DNA of 64,000 nucleotides from Prostheceraeus crozeri (GCA_907163375.1 CAJQUW010006778.1:1-64000); one strand, 5' to 3'. Counted from the stretch's first letter, positions 40,465-52,915 are shown. Numbers and translations: made by a program. Notes: generated from the letters alone by a model not told the origin.

Positions 40465-40995
40465 TTATAAATCAATGGTTTGAAAGAGATAAAATAGATA
40501 CAGCTGGTAACTATCATACAGCGAGCAATGATAACCATACAGGACTTTGGCAGTGTTGAGGTAAGGAGGAAAGAAGCATTGGTTATGAACGTAGCTACTA
40601 CAACGAACAGACAAAATAGGAACACACAAATCCTTAAAACGTTTTGTGACATCATGATAATGTTGATTCACTCTACTATCCCAAGGTGGGAGCAAAATAT
40701 CATCAATGATTAGATTGGGAAATACTTTCCTCTCCTTACCAGGATTATTACAAAAGATGCGTATAACATTGAAAGCAGCTAACCATCGTTTAAAGTCAAT
40801 AAGAAGAGCACTCTCACAAGAAAAGCCATAGTCTTGCAAATATTTCAGATTAAGTCCATGAATGTGTTTTCTCGCCCATTGATCAACATTGGGATCGCAG
40901 TTGGCATGTTGATGATAGACACTAACAATCTGATATGTCCAATTGTTCATAGCAATGGCACTGAGCTCCTGTACAGGTTCACCCTCACAATCCAT
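40465..40995 (-). CDS. Putative DEDD-type exonuclease-like protein, 176 aa
   Basis: Opens MDCEGEPVQELSAIAM (D-x-E at the first strand), then an ARKHIHGLN motif and an acidic LIDFKRWL, the pattern of DnaQ/DEDD 3'-5' exonuclease folds found in some Polintons. The open frame continues upstream of the ATG into a hydrophobic strand (ASIIIF) that directly follows a TTTTAG, so an upstream splice or different start is possible. A Trp-rich C-terminus has no recognised motif. Moderate confidence in fold, low in activity. Confidence 0.5.
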   Translation of the reverse strand: MDCEGEPVQELSAIAMNNWTYQIVSVYHQHANCDPNVDQWARKHIHGLNLKYLQDYGFSCESALLIDFKRWLAAFNVIRIFCNNPGKERKVFPNLIIDDILLPPWDSRVNQHYHDVTKRFKDLCVPILSVRCSSYVHNQCFFPPYLNTAKVLYGYHCSLYDSYQLYLFYLFQTIDL

Positions 40996-41047
40996 AAAAA
41001 TGATGATAGAAGCCTAAAACGGAAATTTACACATCTAAGGAAACGTT

Positions 41048-41248
41048 CTATAACATATTACAAAATGAAGAATTACATCGATGCTTTTCACGACAAAATA
41101 CACAAATGATATGATGGCAACGAAGAAGTAAAATGTATCTAATAAGACCACGTCTACGACACTCAAAGCACATAAGCGAATTGTCATAGGGAAGAGTTAG
41201 GAAAGGACTAGCAATTCTCCTTCTTTGATTTGCGTTTTGATGTAGCAT
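41048..41248 (-). CDS. Second small RING-like protein, 66 aa
   Basis: MCFECRRRG...LLRCHHIICVFCREKHRCNSSFC gives C-x2-C, C-x-H-x2-C-x2-C and C-x4-C pairs. It overlaps the 3' end of the 235-aa gene in another frame; the start is uncertain. Confidence 0.45.
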   Translation of the reverse strand: MLHQNANQRRRIASPFLTLPYDNSLMCFECRRRGLIRYILLLRCHHIICVFCREKHRCNSSFCNML

Positions 41249-41983
41249 TCTTCTCCGACTTGCGCTTCGTACCACTGCTGTTAAGGATTTGATCAATTAT
41301 GTCGTCCACGTTGGGTGGTTTCGGAATATATAGGATGGATTCCATATGCATGGAGAGAGAGGCTATTTTATTATCCTTGTGTCGACCATAATATAGCCCA
41401 TTCACTTTGAAAAGGATATCCCAAGTACCTTCTCCGAGCTCATCACATCTGATGGGTATTGAATGATCTCCATCCTTCTTATAGTAAGTACACCAATGTG
41501 ATACCGGTAGGCAAATGTGATTACCATCCCAAATCTTTCTATAGGGAGTATCCTTGTCATCTCTAGCCTTCCACTCTTGAGCAAGAGGAGTAGGAATGTC
41601 CATATTTAATGTCACGTACTCCTCAATAGTATCAAGTTGGTGGCGAATGTACGGACTCACGGGGATCAGTATGTAGTCCCCATACTGATTGTGCATTATC
41701 TTGACATCCGTGGAAGGGAGCATTCCCGTTTGGAGTACTACGCTATGATCATCATAACGCAAGGCTTGTTTAAATTTACGCTGTAGCGGTGTAGGATTAT
41801 GTACCTTGGTTGTTTCTTCCACTGGCCTCAGTTGTAGATGATCTGACCGTAGCGAACCTTGTAACGTTTGACCGCCATTTTGTCCTACTAGTGCAGTAGA
41901 TGGAGTAGATGCCTGAAAATGAAAAAAGATTGTATTAAGTTTACGTTCAAGGGAGGAGAGGGAGGGAAGTAGCGACTTACCAT
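41208..41983 (-). CDS. Spliced 235-aa protein, unknown, ATG-only first exon
   Basis: Exon 1 is the ATG at 41983-41981. A 68-bp intron follows (41980-41913; ATG|GTAAGTCG ... TTTTCAG|GC), and exon 2 runs 41912-41208. The joined frame begins M-ASTPSTALVGQNG and is open to the stop. The body has a DYILIPVSPYIRHQLD strand-helix region, DGNHICLPVSHWCTYY and a C-terminal Lys/Ser-rich tail (KRKSEKNATSKRKSKK) that looks like a nuclear localisation signal. I know no family. The same ATG|GTAAGT...CAG|GCATC layout starts the PolB gene at the other end of the element. Confidence 0.7.
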
Positions 41984-42083
41984 TTTAGTTGGATAATAGA
42001 ACAGGGAACTAGGGAGAGAGAAAATGTGCGTCCGTCACTCGTGTGATTCAACGATGGAATGATTCTCGCTGTGGAAGGCTCGC

Positions 42084-42130
42084 TATTTATAAAGAAATGC
42101 TTGATTCTCATTGGATGATGATCCTCATTG
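42084..42130 (-). promoter_or_regulatory. TATA box and CCAAT boxes of the 235-aa gene
   Basis: Minus-strand TATAAATA at 42091-42084, about 100 bp upstream of the ATG, with two CCAAT boxes at about 42109-42134 on the same strand. Confidence 0.6.
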
Positions 42131-42139
42131 GACAATAAC

Positions 42140-43358
42140 ATCAAGTTGATTCCAAATCTGGCATCCGTTTACCAATCCGATAGTTCGTTTTGAAGCTACA
42201 GCCCAAAACGTCCCAAATTCTAACTCTGTCGTTTTTCACCAATGTCCCAAAATCTTAAATGGCGTCTCACATCTAAACGAAGGCAGATACGAACAAGCCG
42301 ATTCTTTCACTGAATTTGTCTCACTCTTAGCTTTCAAACAAGCTATCGCACGACAAAATCCGTCCACTGGAAGCAAGCCGTCCAGGGGGGGGGGACGTCA
42401 GCCGAAAATTTTTTCTCTCCGATTTCGCTGGAAACATCCTTCCTAACCCAAAATTTCACGTAGATTCCGAATCTGACCTCCGTTTTCTCATCCGATGCTT
42501 CGTTTGGACGCTACACACCAAAAACATCACACACTATAGCCTCAAGACTAATCCTGGCGGTCGCCCACGTCAACCTAGACGGCCGCCCACGTCAACCAGG
42601 CGGTCGGACCAACTCACCCGAGTCTCACACTCTGTTGTTGCAGAGGGGGGGGGACGTCATCGAACATGTTGTGAACGTGGACCCACCTGGCCGGCACACC
42701 ACGACAGACCACAACCTCTGTCGTTCCAGGGGGGGGGACGTCAGCCGAAAATTTTTTCTCTCCGATTTCGCTGGAAACATCCTTCCTAACCCAAAATTTC
42801 ACGTAGATTCCGAATCTGGCCTCCGTTTTCTCATCCGATGCTTCGTTTGGGCGCTACACACCAAAACGTCCCAAATTCTAACTCTGTCGTTTTTCGAAAA
42901 ATGTTGAAAATTTTTTCTCACCGATTGCCTTGAAACTCACCCTACCGATGGAGAATTTCACGCTGAATCCGAATCTGACCTCCGTTTTCTCATCCGATGC
43001 TTCGTTTGGACGCTACACACCAAAAACATCACACACTATAGCCTCAAGACTAATCCTGGCGGTCGCCCACGTCAACCTAGACGGTCGCCCACGTCAACCA
43101 GGCGGTCGGACCAACTCACCCGAGTCTCACACTCTGTTGTTGCAGAGGGGGGGGGAAGTCAGCGAACATGTTGTGAACGTGGACCCACCTGGCCGGCACA
43201 CCACGACAGACCACAACCTCTGTCGTTCCAGAGGGGGGGGGACTCAGACACGAAGCACCACGGCGGCCGACCACGACACTCTGCCGTGCCAGAGGGGGGG
43301 GGGACGCAGCGATGGCCGCCATCTTGCGCGGTCCAGAAGTGGAGTTTTGCTTACTACT
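42140..43358 (-). repeat. Right terminal inverted repeat
   Basis: Reverse-complement relatives of the left repeat: the AGCCCAAAACGTCCCAAATT and CACGACAAAATCCGTCCACT blocks, the ACATGTTGTGAACGTG block, GTCGCCCACGTCAACCTAGA arrays and G-runs. Internally duplicated (blocks at 42390 and 42735; 42490 and 43000). Ends CTTACTACT at 43358. Confidence 0.8.
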
Positions 43359-46300
43359 AAGCCAATCCAGCAAATCACAAAAAGTGATTATTTTCCTACT
43401 AAAGTACTTAAAAATTACGACCATGTAATACCTATGTGCATATACATGTGCAGTGCATGCATACCAATTGTGTAATTTCATATTACTTGAATCACTTTCT
43501 TTTAATAACCTTCTTTCAAGCTAACTGTGTTTGTCTAAATCTCGGATGTGTTTGTTTGCGTAAGTTAGTCACATGCACGCTACCTGTCGTGAAACATATA
43601 TTGAATTGAATTGTCAATAGGGATGGATGCAATGTGAATAATGCTGTGAGACATAATTTTTCGAACTGCGCAGCTACCGTTGTCAGATCACAAAAGTTTT
43701 CGGTATGGCATTATTAGGCATCTTCCAAAAACACGTGGAAATGGGACCGAAAAGCTTTCCGCCAGGACGCAGTATCTTCTGTCGTTTTTTGATTCGATGC
43801 TTTGGCTTGAATTGATTGTTTCTGAATTTTCTGAATGCCCACGGCACCCTTCTTTCAAATTTCCAATTGAAACCCACGGACTACAGCAACCCCGAAATGT
43901 CCTAAAAGTTAGGCTATAGGTGTGACCCGTAAACTGTGATATCATTCATTGAATTCAGTATATACAAAAGAAGTTAAAGTTATGACTTGAGCTATTGCAA
44001 TAAACGAAATAAGTATTTCAAAGTGTGAAAATCTTTGATTAAGTACTGATCAATTATAGAAAACATATGAATATTACTATAGTAAGCTTCGCGATGAACT
44101 AATGATCAAGCAATCGTGTGGTGAATGCGCGGTGTAAAGTAGAATCATTTTTTATATAGGCCTACATGTATAAATAAGTCAGTGGGGAAAACGAATCATT
44201 TTTGGAAGTTGTTTGATAAATTTGACAAGCATGCATTCAGAAATTTGACAAGCATGCATTCAGAAACGTTCCAAATATTTAAAGTTCGTTTAATAATTTT
44301 TTTCTCACATGACTTCATTTTATTCAAAACAATTTCACATCAGCATGTGATTACAACGCGATCAATAAGCTTCTTCGATTGACTTTTTATAAATTTGCTA
44401 TTTCTCTTATTATCTTAATCTCTTTCGTTTCATTGTTTCTAGGTTGAATTAAAACCTTAGAGTGCATCTGTTTCCACTCTCAAGAAATCCGATCAATATA
44501 TGGACATATAGCAAAATCTCAACCCATCTGATCAATACAAATTTAGAGTATTTCGTCAAGAGGGTCCATTATTGCTTTGGAAATTGAAATTTCGCTCTTA
44601 AGAGCAGCTAGTTGGACAGCGTTAACACATAAGTGTCACCCCTAGCGCTGTAGTCAAAACTAAACAATAACACAAGTGTTGTGGGCGCGGGCATCCATGA
44701 CCTGATAGCACTCCCGATCTACAACAGTTCACTTTGAGCGACAATGATGGTAACGGCATAGAGATACGGTACATTGAAAATTTCAATGACAGAGCGGCTT
44801 TACATATTCATTCTTTTTGTTTCATATTCAACATATTTATTTCTTGCATATTTTCTAGTTTCTTTTATTGCTAATGGAATCTCAAGATGATGAAGTCGTC
44901 TATTTTTTACTGCATTACCTCTATACATTGACCCCATCATAGCAAATGATCATCCTCATTAGGGAAAAAGAATTTATCACAACATTATTCAACTGTCATT
45001 TTAGCAGCATTTTAATTCGTTTTAATCGTGAGATTCACCGATGATGCTAGTCTTGCATTATGCATGATTCAATATTCATGACTGATCAAATTCAATATAG
45101 CTGACGTGACATTTCCAAGGTAGTCGACAAAATTGGAAATCAATGATAATTTAAATCAATAGAAAATCGATTAAATTAATTAATTTTTGTGATAATTTGA
45201 TTCTTTTTTAAATATAATTTTGGCATTCCAAGAAAAAAATGACTAAACATATTGGTTCACTTAATCCATTCGACCACCTCTAGATCTAGTATCACCTCTA
45301 GTGTAGCAACAATAGATTAAAAACATAGCTAGTTAAAACAAAAAAATAGTTCCGTGAAAGTCACATATTGTTATTTGTCAAGCATGAATCTCATACGCTC
45401 ATTATTTGTTTTCCAATGAAAGTCATTATGACTAAAATCTCCTGAGAAAACAGAAATTTTTTCGGTCTCTATTTTTATTCTTAAAAATGCGACCACGATA
45501 TGAGAGTGTTTTTAAAAACAAACTTTAATGAAATAGAAACCGCTAAGAAAAAAACTCTGCTAACCTGGGAGATTTTCGTCATGGCAACTTTCATTGGAAA
45601 ACATGCAGCATCCCGGAGTTTGGTGAATTACGTGACTCTTTGCTTTTACTAATTGTAGGCCTAAATATTAGATTTACTTATATATCTTTTAACGTAATAG
45701 AATGTCATAATGAATGTTGTAATGAGTGTGCTATGTATTTACACTGCATGGAATGTAGGCCGATGTTTTATATGTATACTAAACATCTGCGTCAATAACA
45801 ACAGCATTAATAATTATATAGGATAAATGGGAATAGTTTGGCGTCTGAAGAGCTGCAATACCTCAACGAAAGATTATTCTTAGTGGCAAAGATAACGATC
45901 AGCATGATTAGTTCTTTATGTCAATAGGAACCGCTATTTCATCGGAGAATTCCAAATACTTTACTCAAGAATATCACCCTCAGCTTCAACCGATTGATGG
46001 AGACGTTTGATTAAGTTTCTGATTGTGCGACATCTCTTCTTATTTCGTCCACCAATAACATCGTGGATAACCGAAAACTGTCTCCAGATAACCATTTTCC
46101 GCAAGGAAGTCCAAAAGCGATATGAGGTGTTAATAAAGTCATAGTATTGAGGGCGAGGGTCACCCGTTTGGTCCTTGTCATCCTATCTGTCTTTTGGGAA
46201 GATGCTCGACCAAAATAGCATGAAAAGTCACTGCAAAAGCACGATGCATCGTCTTGTTGGTAATTGTAGTGACTGCCGGTTCCATTTGTAAATTGTGAAC

Positions 46301-49288
46301 GACTTTGATGGCAGAGCTTCACAGCAGCGATCACCGCTGTATTTTATTTTGCTATTTTTCTATGAGCGCATGAAGCCATCTTTGCGAACAATGCGCGAAA
46401 CACGATTTTGAAATCGGGTTTTGAAAACCTGGCTTTCAGCAGTTTTGAAATAGATGTATTACTAAAAGACATTACTTTAAAACTGCCAATTTAGACCCGT
46501 TAAAAAATACAGCTATTCAATTAATATTTAAAACCCATATTACACGAAATGTGGCGATCGTGTGAATTGCGATCATGTGAATTTTAGATATTGAGAATTA
46601 TTGTACAAATGTATGCAATTAAAGATTATCAAATCTTAACACACAAAGACGTCACTTCTTCAAAGACGAACCTGATATGTTATTCAATCCATATGTATTA
46701 CTTTGCATTAGCAAAACTTACAGTATGTCGATTGTCATGGTTTAAAATTTTCTATTTTTCTTAATTTAAACATGTTTTAAAACATGGTTTAAACACACCA
46801 GTCTTACAGACCTAATCGTGAACAAATCTCATCAGAAAAACAGAGATGGGTAGTAATGCAAAATAAAGATCAATAATGAAGGTTATGATTAATGGTTTAC
46901 TATGTAACTTCATTATTCGGGTATTTCATCAAAATGCTCTCACTTCTCAGTGTATGAATTATGGAAAAGGTATAAAGGATTGTCTAACGTATAGATTATT
47001 CCAGGATTGAGCCATAGCCAGATTGCTATCAACTATAGTCAGTGAAAATCTGACTTGCGCATGTGTAGTTTTTAGGTCGCATAGGTCTATTGTAACGTTG
47101 ACTATGTCTAGTGTGCACTGTTGCACATGTATCAATCATTTTCTTTGAAAGCTGAAACTACGATTATATATGAAATTTAACGAAGATATCATAGTTTGAT
47201 TAAAAACACGAAGAAAAATCTGAGTTCATAATAGATTCACTATGGAAATACAAGTAACCATAGCATTCCATGATTCTTTTTTACAAAAATGATGGAGTCG
47301 ACAACATAAGTCGAGATCGGAGATCATTTACTGAAGGCCTTATGCCTGATTAGTTATATGCTTGAGTCATGTCATTTGACAGTTCTCCGACTCCAATTAA
47401 AGTGATAGGACCCTGAGAATCCGACTCCACAACCCTGGCACTTGCAATTAAACCTTATTACAAGCTGTTCATTTTTTCTAATCGCCAATATTTCCATTCA
47501 CCCAGTCAAGAGAAGTGAATCGACTACTGAACATGAAATTTCTTATTTCTCTTTTGTTCATAAACTTTTGCTTTTAAAGTCACACTGCTTACGTTGGCAC
47601 ATAATAAATGATGCGCAATTCAACAAACAAATATTAGTTTGGTAATCCAGCCGTCTCGTTAATCTGGCCACCAGACTGGGAACGATTATGGCCGGATTAA
47701 TGAGACCTGACCATAGCGGAAACGACTGTACATGTACACAATTCATACTAGACTTACTTTTCCCACTTTTTTCCATTGCTTTTAAGATCCATTATGTGTC
47801 TACTTATTTACAATATAAAAGTAGAACATGCAAGTGGCAATTACCTTAAAGAATTGAAGCTTGCTTTATCTTCCTTCAGCTGAAATTAAATTACATGTTA
47901 AAGAGCGGAGCCATAGCGCAATAGCGGAACAACGCAACACTTGAAAACAGTTGGAATATAAAGGCTATACGACCGTCGTTCATATAATGAACTTTTTAGT
48001 TGCTATTATATCATTTTAGAATTGTGATGCACTTCGGCAGAACTTCCCTGTCAACCTATTGCTGCGCAGTCGAAATGACATGACGTAAATGACTCACTCG
48101 ATCCAAAAATTCTGACAATTACCCAAGGAAATCATATAAATTACTTTTGCTTTCCCTTGCCTCCCTCTTGTATTGTACTGTCGGTCTGGTCAAGTAGTGG
48201 TCAGGGACGCGGAGTCGATGTCGAAGTCCCGGAGTCCTATCATTTTTGCCGGAGTTGGAGTCCTATGAAATGATAGGACTCCGGACTCCGGACTCCAGAC
48301 TATAACTAGACCCGAAATATAATACAAACAAATTATTTATCCTCGTGTATAGCTGTCATTGTTTTGGTGTCAACTTTCTCCGTCAAGCAAAAGTACAGAG
48401 ACAGCCGTGCATTCAAAGCTTGTAATAGTCGAGGGAATGAACCGTGATAGTGAAAAAGGATTGTCGTTTCACTCAGTGATCTAGTAGTGAAGACAAGCCT
48501 TCATAGCCTCGATCACACCTGCGCACCAAAGGTCACATCAGAGACAAAGTAAAATATTAGTTTGCTTAAGAACATTACCTCTTACCCTCACGTCGATGGT
48601 GTGTGATGGCTCCTCCATAGGCCATATTAAAAACGAAAGTGTACTCATATTTTTTGACAAAGGATGGGAGATTTTCCTGCCTGGTAGAGACTGAAGGAAA
48701 GCCGTGTGAAGCACACACCAGCAAGTGATGTGCAAAGTTGGCAAAACTTCATAGAAATTTGATACAGCAGTGATCACTAAAATCAGGCTCAGGTATGCTT
48801 AAATTCTATCAAAAATGTAGGCAATTAATTAAATTATGTTAAAATAAATCATGGTTTTGCCACACAATAATACAGATTGCCCAAAAGTCAAGCAATTACT
48901 AGTCGAAAAAATCAATCAATATTCAACAGTTTTTATTTAGTTAATTTGCATAAAAAGCATCTGTTTCGATGTCGGTGGAGAACCTACAAATTCGTCGGAT
49001 ATCGCAGGATACTGGAAGTGACAATCGTTGGTTGATTTTGTCAGTAATTTTTGTAGGATTATTGTCGGTCTACGGTTTACAGTGTAAGCCTATAATGAAC
49101 TATGATGTAGATCACCAGAACTAAGGCTGATATACTTCCCACCTGGAGTCCTATCAAACCCCGGAGTCGGAGTCCTATCAAAATGATAGGACTCCGCATC
49201 CCTGGTAGTGATGTGAGTTCTTCTCCACACCAACTTTTGGTGTTTAACTATTGTGCGATAATATAGAGGGTGTTCTTCTTCGTTGCAG
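43359..49288. other. No recognisable gene; host-like AT-rich sequence
   Basis: Short ORFs only. Inverted GGAGTCCTATCA / TGATAGGACTCC motifs recur at 48230-48300 and 49140-49195. No splice-supported exon was found upstream of 49289, although earlier exons of that gene should lie here or further left. Confidence 0.5.
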
Positions 49289-51135
49289 ATGACAAATGTA
49301 CAGCGGAGAAAGCTGCTCGGCGACAAATGAAGAACACGATGGGTGCACCAGCACATTTGAAAAGTGAAATCAAGCCTCACTCAATCCGAGTTGCGAATAA
49401 ATATCAACTTGATGTGGAAGAGCGCATCTCTGAATTGACCATCAAAACTCGCCAGGCAACTGCACGTGTCTATCCAATACTACATGAGCAATCAACTCCA
49501 GCTGCTCTGGCAGCTATTTCGGAATCTGCAGAGGACATGCAGCAACCAACCGCCCCACCTGAAACTGACATCATTTCACAAGCACCAAGTGAGGCTGAGG
49601 CAACCATCGATAGTCAATCAGCGCACAGTCGCAATGATGACTGGCTCGCGGAGCACCATACATCCACCGCATTCGTTCCGCGTCTCATCTCTCATCGTCA
49701 CAGTGACAGTAGTAGCAGCAGTGAACTTAGCCATGCTCTGCCTCCTCGGTATAATAACGTCAAAATGCCAAAAGTTGATTCCCCACCACCTCCAGATTTC
49801 AGAAATGTCGAACTACATGTTGTTGATTTTCCATCAACCGACTCTGCTGTAGATAGCGAGCCAGTCTATCCAGAAGACGCTTTGGAGGAAGGAACAGTTG
49901 CATCTATAGAGGATAATCTGTCAGATAATGAATATGATGTAGAGCTAGAAAACATAGTTTTTCAGAATAGAGCAGCTTATTGCGAGGCAGTCCCAGAAAG
50001 AGTTGTCACTGAGGTTAACATAACGGAGAATCAAGTGAAAGAAATTGAGGAAGCAAATGAGTTAAGTTCAAATGAAGAAGATAGTCAAACATATGAGGCG
50101 ATTCCAATACAATATACTCCTAAAGAAAACTCTGATACGAATCCCTTTCGTCTATCAGTTGTCGAAGAACATGAGGAGATTGATGAAACAATAGAAAATT
50201 TTCATTCTTCTCTCCATGAACTACAGAGTCCTGACGAACACAAGTCCCCTGTACCAAATATATGTTTACACAATCAAGGAAATGACGAACAGTCACTTCA
50301 TGATCAAAATGATGAGGACACGATGAGTGAAGATGATTCTCAAGTTCCAACACAGTCGAATTTGAATGATAACAAAACTAACCCATTCTTCAGTTCGGTC
50401 GAATTTCAAAATGATGAAATTGCTCCGATAGATTTAGAGTCAAGGGAAGCTTCTCAGAAGCCTGCTTTTGATATGAATCCTTTCCTAGATCTCGAGGATG
50501 ATTCTCAAATTAATACGAAGAATCCATTTCTGGATTTGCAGGTACAAGACTCGAATAGCATTTTTATTTTTCCACCGAGAGAGTCTCTTGAAGGAAGTTC
50601 ATCGGTACAGTCTCTGCTTCATGATCAAACTTTTTCTTCCATAACGCACGAAACAGAACACCCGTTTGTTTTCCCACCTTCCGAGATGCCAAACACTAAT
50701 GCCAACATGGATCCCTTTATTTTCATTGATAAAGCTGATGATCAACAAAGTAAAGATTCATTGCCATTTCCCTCGCCTATTCCATCCATTGACTCAAAAC
50801 CAGACTCCAGTATAATCAGCGATCTATTGAATCTGCCCCCACCTCCAGAGTGGACACAAGATTTTCATTTTCCGGATGAAATTCCTCCTCCTGCCATTCA
50901 AGTGATCAGTCCATCTCCAGCACATTCCTCAGAACTTGCCCCTTCTCCCGTATTCTTGCCAATGAAAGGGACTGAAGATCCTTTCAGTCCAAGTCCTCTT
51001 TTAGTCACAGAGCAGTCACATTCAGAGGCGGACGGCGGAGAAGACCGCACCAGTGTGTCGTCGGCATTTTGGCTATCTGAAGATGAAATCGATGATACTA
51101 CACGAGCTCACAACACAAAAAACTTTGTTGAATGA
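49289..51135 (+). CDS. Host-like terminal exon with NPF/DPF endocytic motifs
   Basis: A strong acceptor (TTCTTCTTCGTTGCAG) precedes about 615 open codons ending at TGA 51135. After a short basic region (EKAARRQMKNTMGAPAHLK; TIKTRQATARVYPIL) the sequence is acidic, Ser/Pro-rich and disordered, with repeated TNPF, MNPFLDL, KNPFLDL, MDPF and EDPF motifs, which bind EH domains and AP2 in clathrin adaptors or cargo tails. It ends WLSEDEIDD. Codon use and intron style differ from the Polinton genes. I do not recognise the gene; a trafficking adaptor or a receptor/transporter tail are both possible. Confidence 0.6.
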
Positions 51136-51720
51136 TTGAAAATATACCGATCAGTTTTTGTAGAGGAAAGCTAGCATACTTCAGTGGATCATTTTGCATT
51201 TACATTTCACTGAGAAGTACACGAGTAAGTTTATCAGACATGGATTATTTATGTCCTTAATACAAGCTTTTTTGCTTAACTTCTGCGTGAAACTATGAGA
51301 TTGTACTTAGATATTTGCCGTTTCTGTCATAGATGAATTTTGATTGTATAGTTAGATTGATTATTTTTTTGACTTTGGATTCATTTATATGACATTTACA
51401 CATCCACCATTTTCGCGCAACTGCATCGGTAAAACCAAAACTTCTAAATGATTGTTGGAAATTTTACTTTCTGTAAATGCATAACTTTTGCACAAATACA
51501 TGAAAAAGGCTCAGCAACGCCGCTTTGAATTAAGAAAATACAAAACTTTTGACGACTTTCTCATCCTTTGAAATCCATGATCCTACCAATTGACAGGGAG
51601 ACTCTCACAACTAATTTACGTGTAATATGTGACACAAAAGCACGTTTACTGCCAAACATTTCCGTGGTTTGGGACAGTTGCGTTGTCGGTATTCAAAGCG
51701 GAGACCAAGTTCTTTCTAAA

Positions 51721-52323
51721 GCCGCTGTCACACAGAAAAAGGCGTCTTCCATCTTCCATTTGGGATTTCCCTTTAATTGTATGCAGAAAATAATACAACC
51801 TATCACACAGAAAAAGTCATCAGCCATAATTCAGCTTCCATCTTCCACCGTCCACCACGCTGTCACACAGGAAAAGTCATATGGCGTAGTCCATCGGACA
51901 TAAGGCATGAAATCATGCGGCTGATGAAGTTTATTTCCATAAACGGTCAGACGTCACCCGCGAGACTGTTCCAAATTTAGAACAACGTGAAGTGACGTCT
52001 GAGGGAAGGTATAGGAAGCTGTCATTTGCGAAGAGAAGCAATCAGATAACAGCCTTTGTCCACAATGTCGAACGAGGACGAGGATCAAGACTGTAGTCAT
52101 AGCAACGATAAATAGTGAAAAATAGCGCTGACTGCATCGGAAATGGAATTCCCTAGTGTGACTTCGGTAGGTGGAAGATGGACGATGGACGATGGAAGGT
52201 GGAAGACGCAGATGAAAATCGTCTCATCACGCCTTATGGAAGACGCCTTATGAAGAATGTGCAAAGAGGCGAGTGACATGGAAGATTGAAGGTGAAAGAC
52301 GCCTCATTCTGCGTGACAGCGGC
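51721..52323. mobile_element. MITE-like element with 30-bp imperfect inverted ends
   Basis: Left end GCCGCTGTCACACAGAAAAA and right end, on the minus strand, GCCGCTGTCACGCAGAATGA continue as GGCGTCTTCC / GGCGTCTTTC. Inside are CATCTTCCA-type repeats in both orientations and no coding capacity. No target duplication is obvious. Confidence 0.6.
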
Positions 52324-52726
52324 CTAATGGTGCCACTCTCTCGATCTTGTATACTTGTCGCGTACGATGGAGGTGTGCGAACCCGAAATCGGGTTTGGGT
52401 CGGGTTTCCGAATTTATTCGGTTTCATTGCAAGCATTCGAGTTATATATTCGGGTTTTCACTTCATGATACTTAGACATTTATAAGTATACTTATGCCTT
52501 TTTGACTTCCCTTGCAGATATACATACAGTATTCTATTTCATAAATGCGCATTCAAATTTCGTGCATGTTTTGTAGCCTATTTATATAGAATGTTGAATG
52601 GATGGCCTCAATTGCACATCTGTCACCAATGGCATATGTTTCTGCATAAATGCCAACGGTGACTACCGAAATTCACCAGATGACGGGAGATCATAAGTAG
52701 TGAAAACTGTGCCCTACTTGCGACGG

Positions 52727-52915
52727 ATAGGTACATGGATAGGTACATGTAAAATTTAGTGTTATCAATAGGAACATGGATAGGTACATGGATAGGTACA
52801 TGGATAGGTACATGTATAATTTAGTTATCGATAGGTACATGGATAGGTACATGTATAATTTAGTTATCGATAGGTACATGGATAGGTACATGTATAATTC
52901 AGTGTTATGAATAGG
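52727..52915 (+). repeat. Tandem ATAGGTACATG repeats
   Basis: 12-bp ATAGGTACATGG units nested in about 55-bp units that also contain TATAATTTAGTTATCG. Confidence 0.75.

Larger units (their letters stand above)
20835..43358. mobile_element. Nearly complete Maverick/Polinton element, 22.5 kb
   Basis: Bounded by long inverted repeats whose extreme ends match (AGTAGTAAG at 20835-20843; CTTACTACT at 43350-43358), starting with the AG/CT expected of Polintons. Between them lie PolB, integrase, packaging ATPase, adenain-like protease and major capsid, the diagnostic Polinton set, plus accessory genes. Apart from one PolB frame change near 27560, the recognisable genes are open, suggesting a young or recently active copy. 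I could not see a matching 6-bp target duplication; the left flank is next to an N gap. Confidence 0.85.

Noticed and set aside
42635..43475. ORFs of 90-181 codons inside the right terminal repeat
   Set aside because: Repeat sequence with the same ORFs in inverted partners; no protein family.
46011..46334. 107-codon minus-strand ORF, possibly transposase-like
   Set aside because: A second frame reads a few helix-like residues, but no DDE/DDD motif or terminal repeats could be seen.
51568..51903. 111-codon ORF with repeated TQKK/SSIFHL segments
   Set aside because: Lies across the end of a MITE-like element; the peptide repeats mirror the element's own internal repeats.
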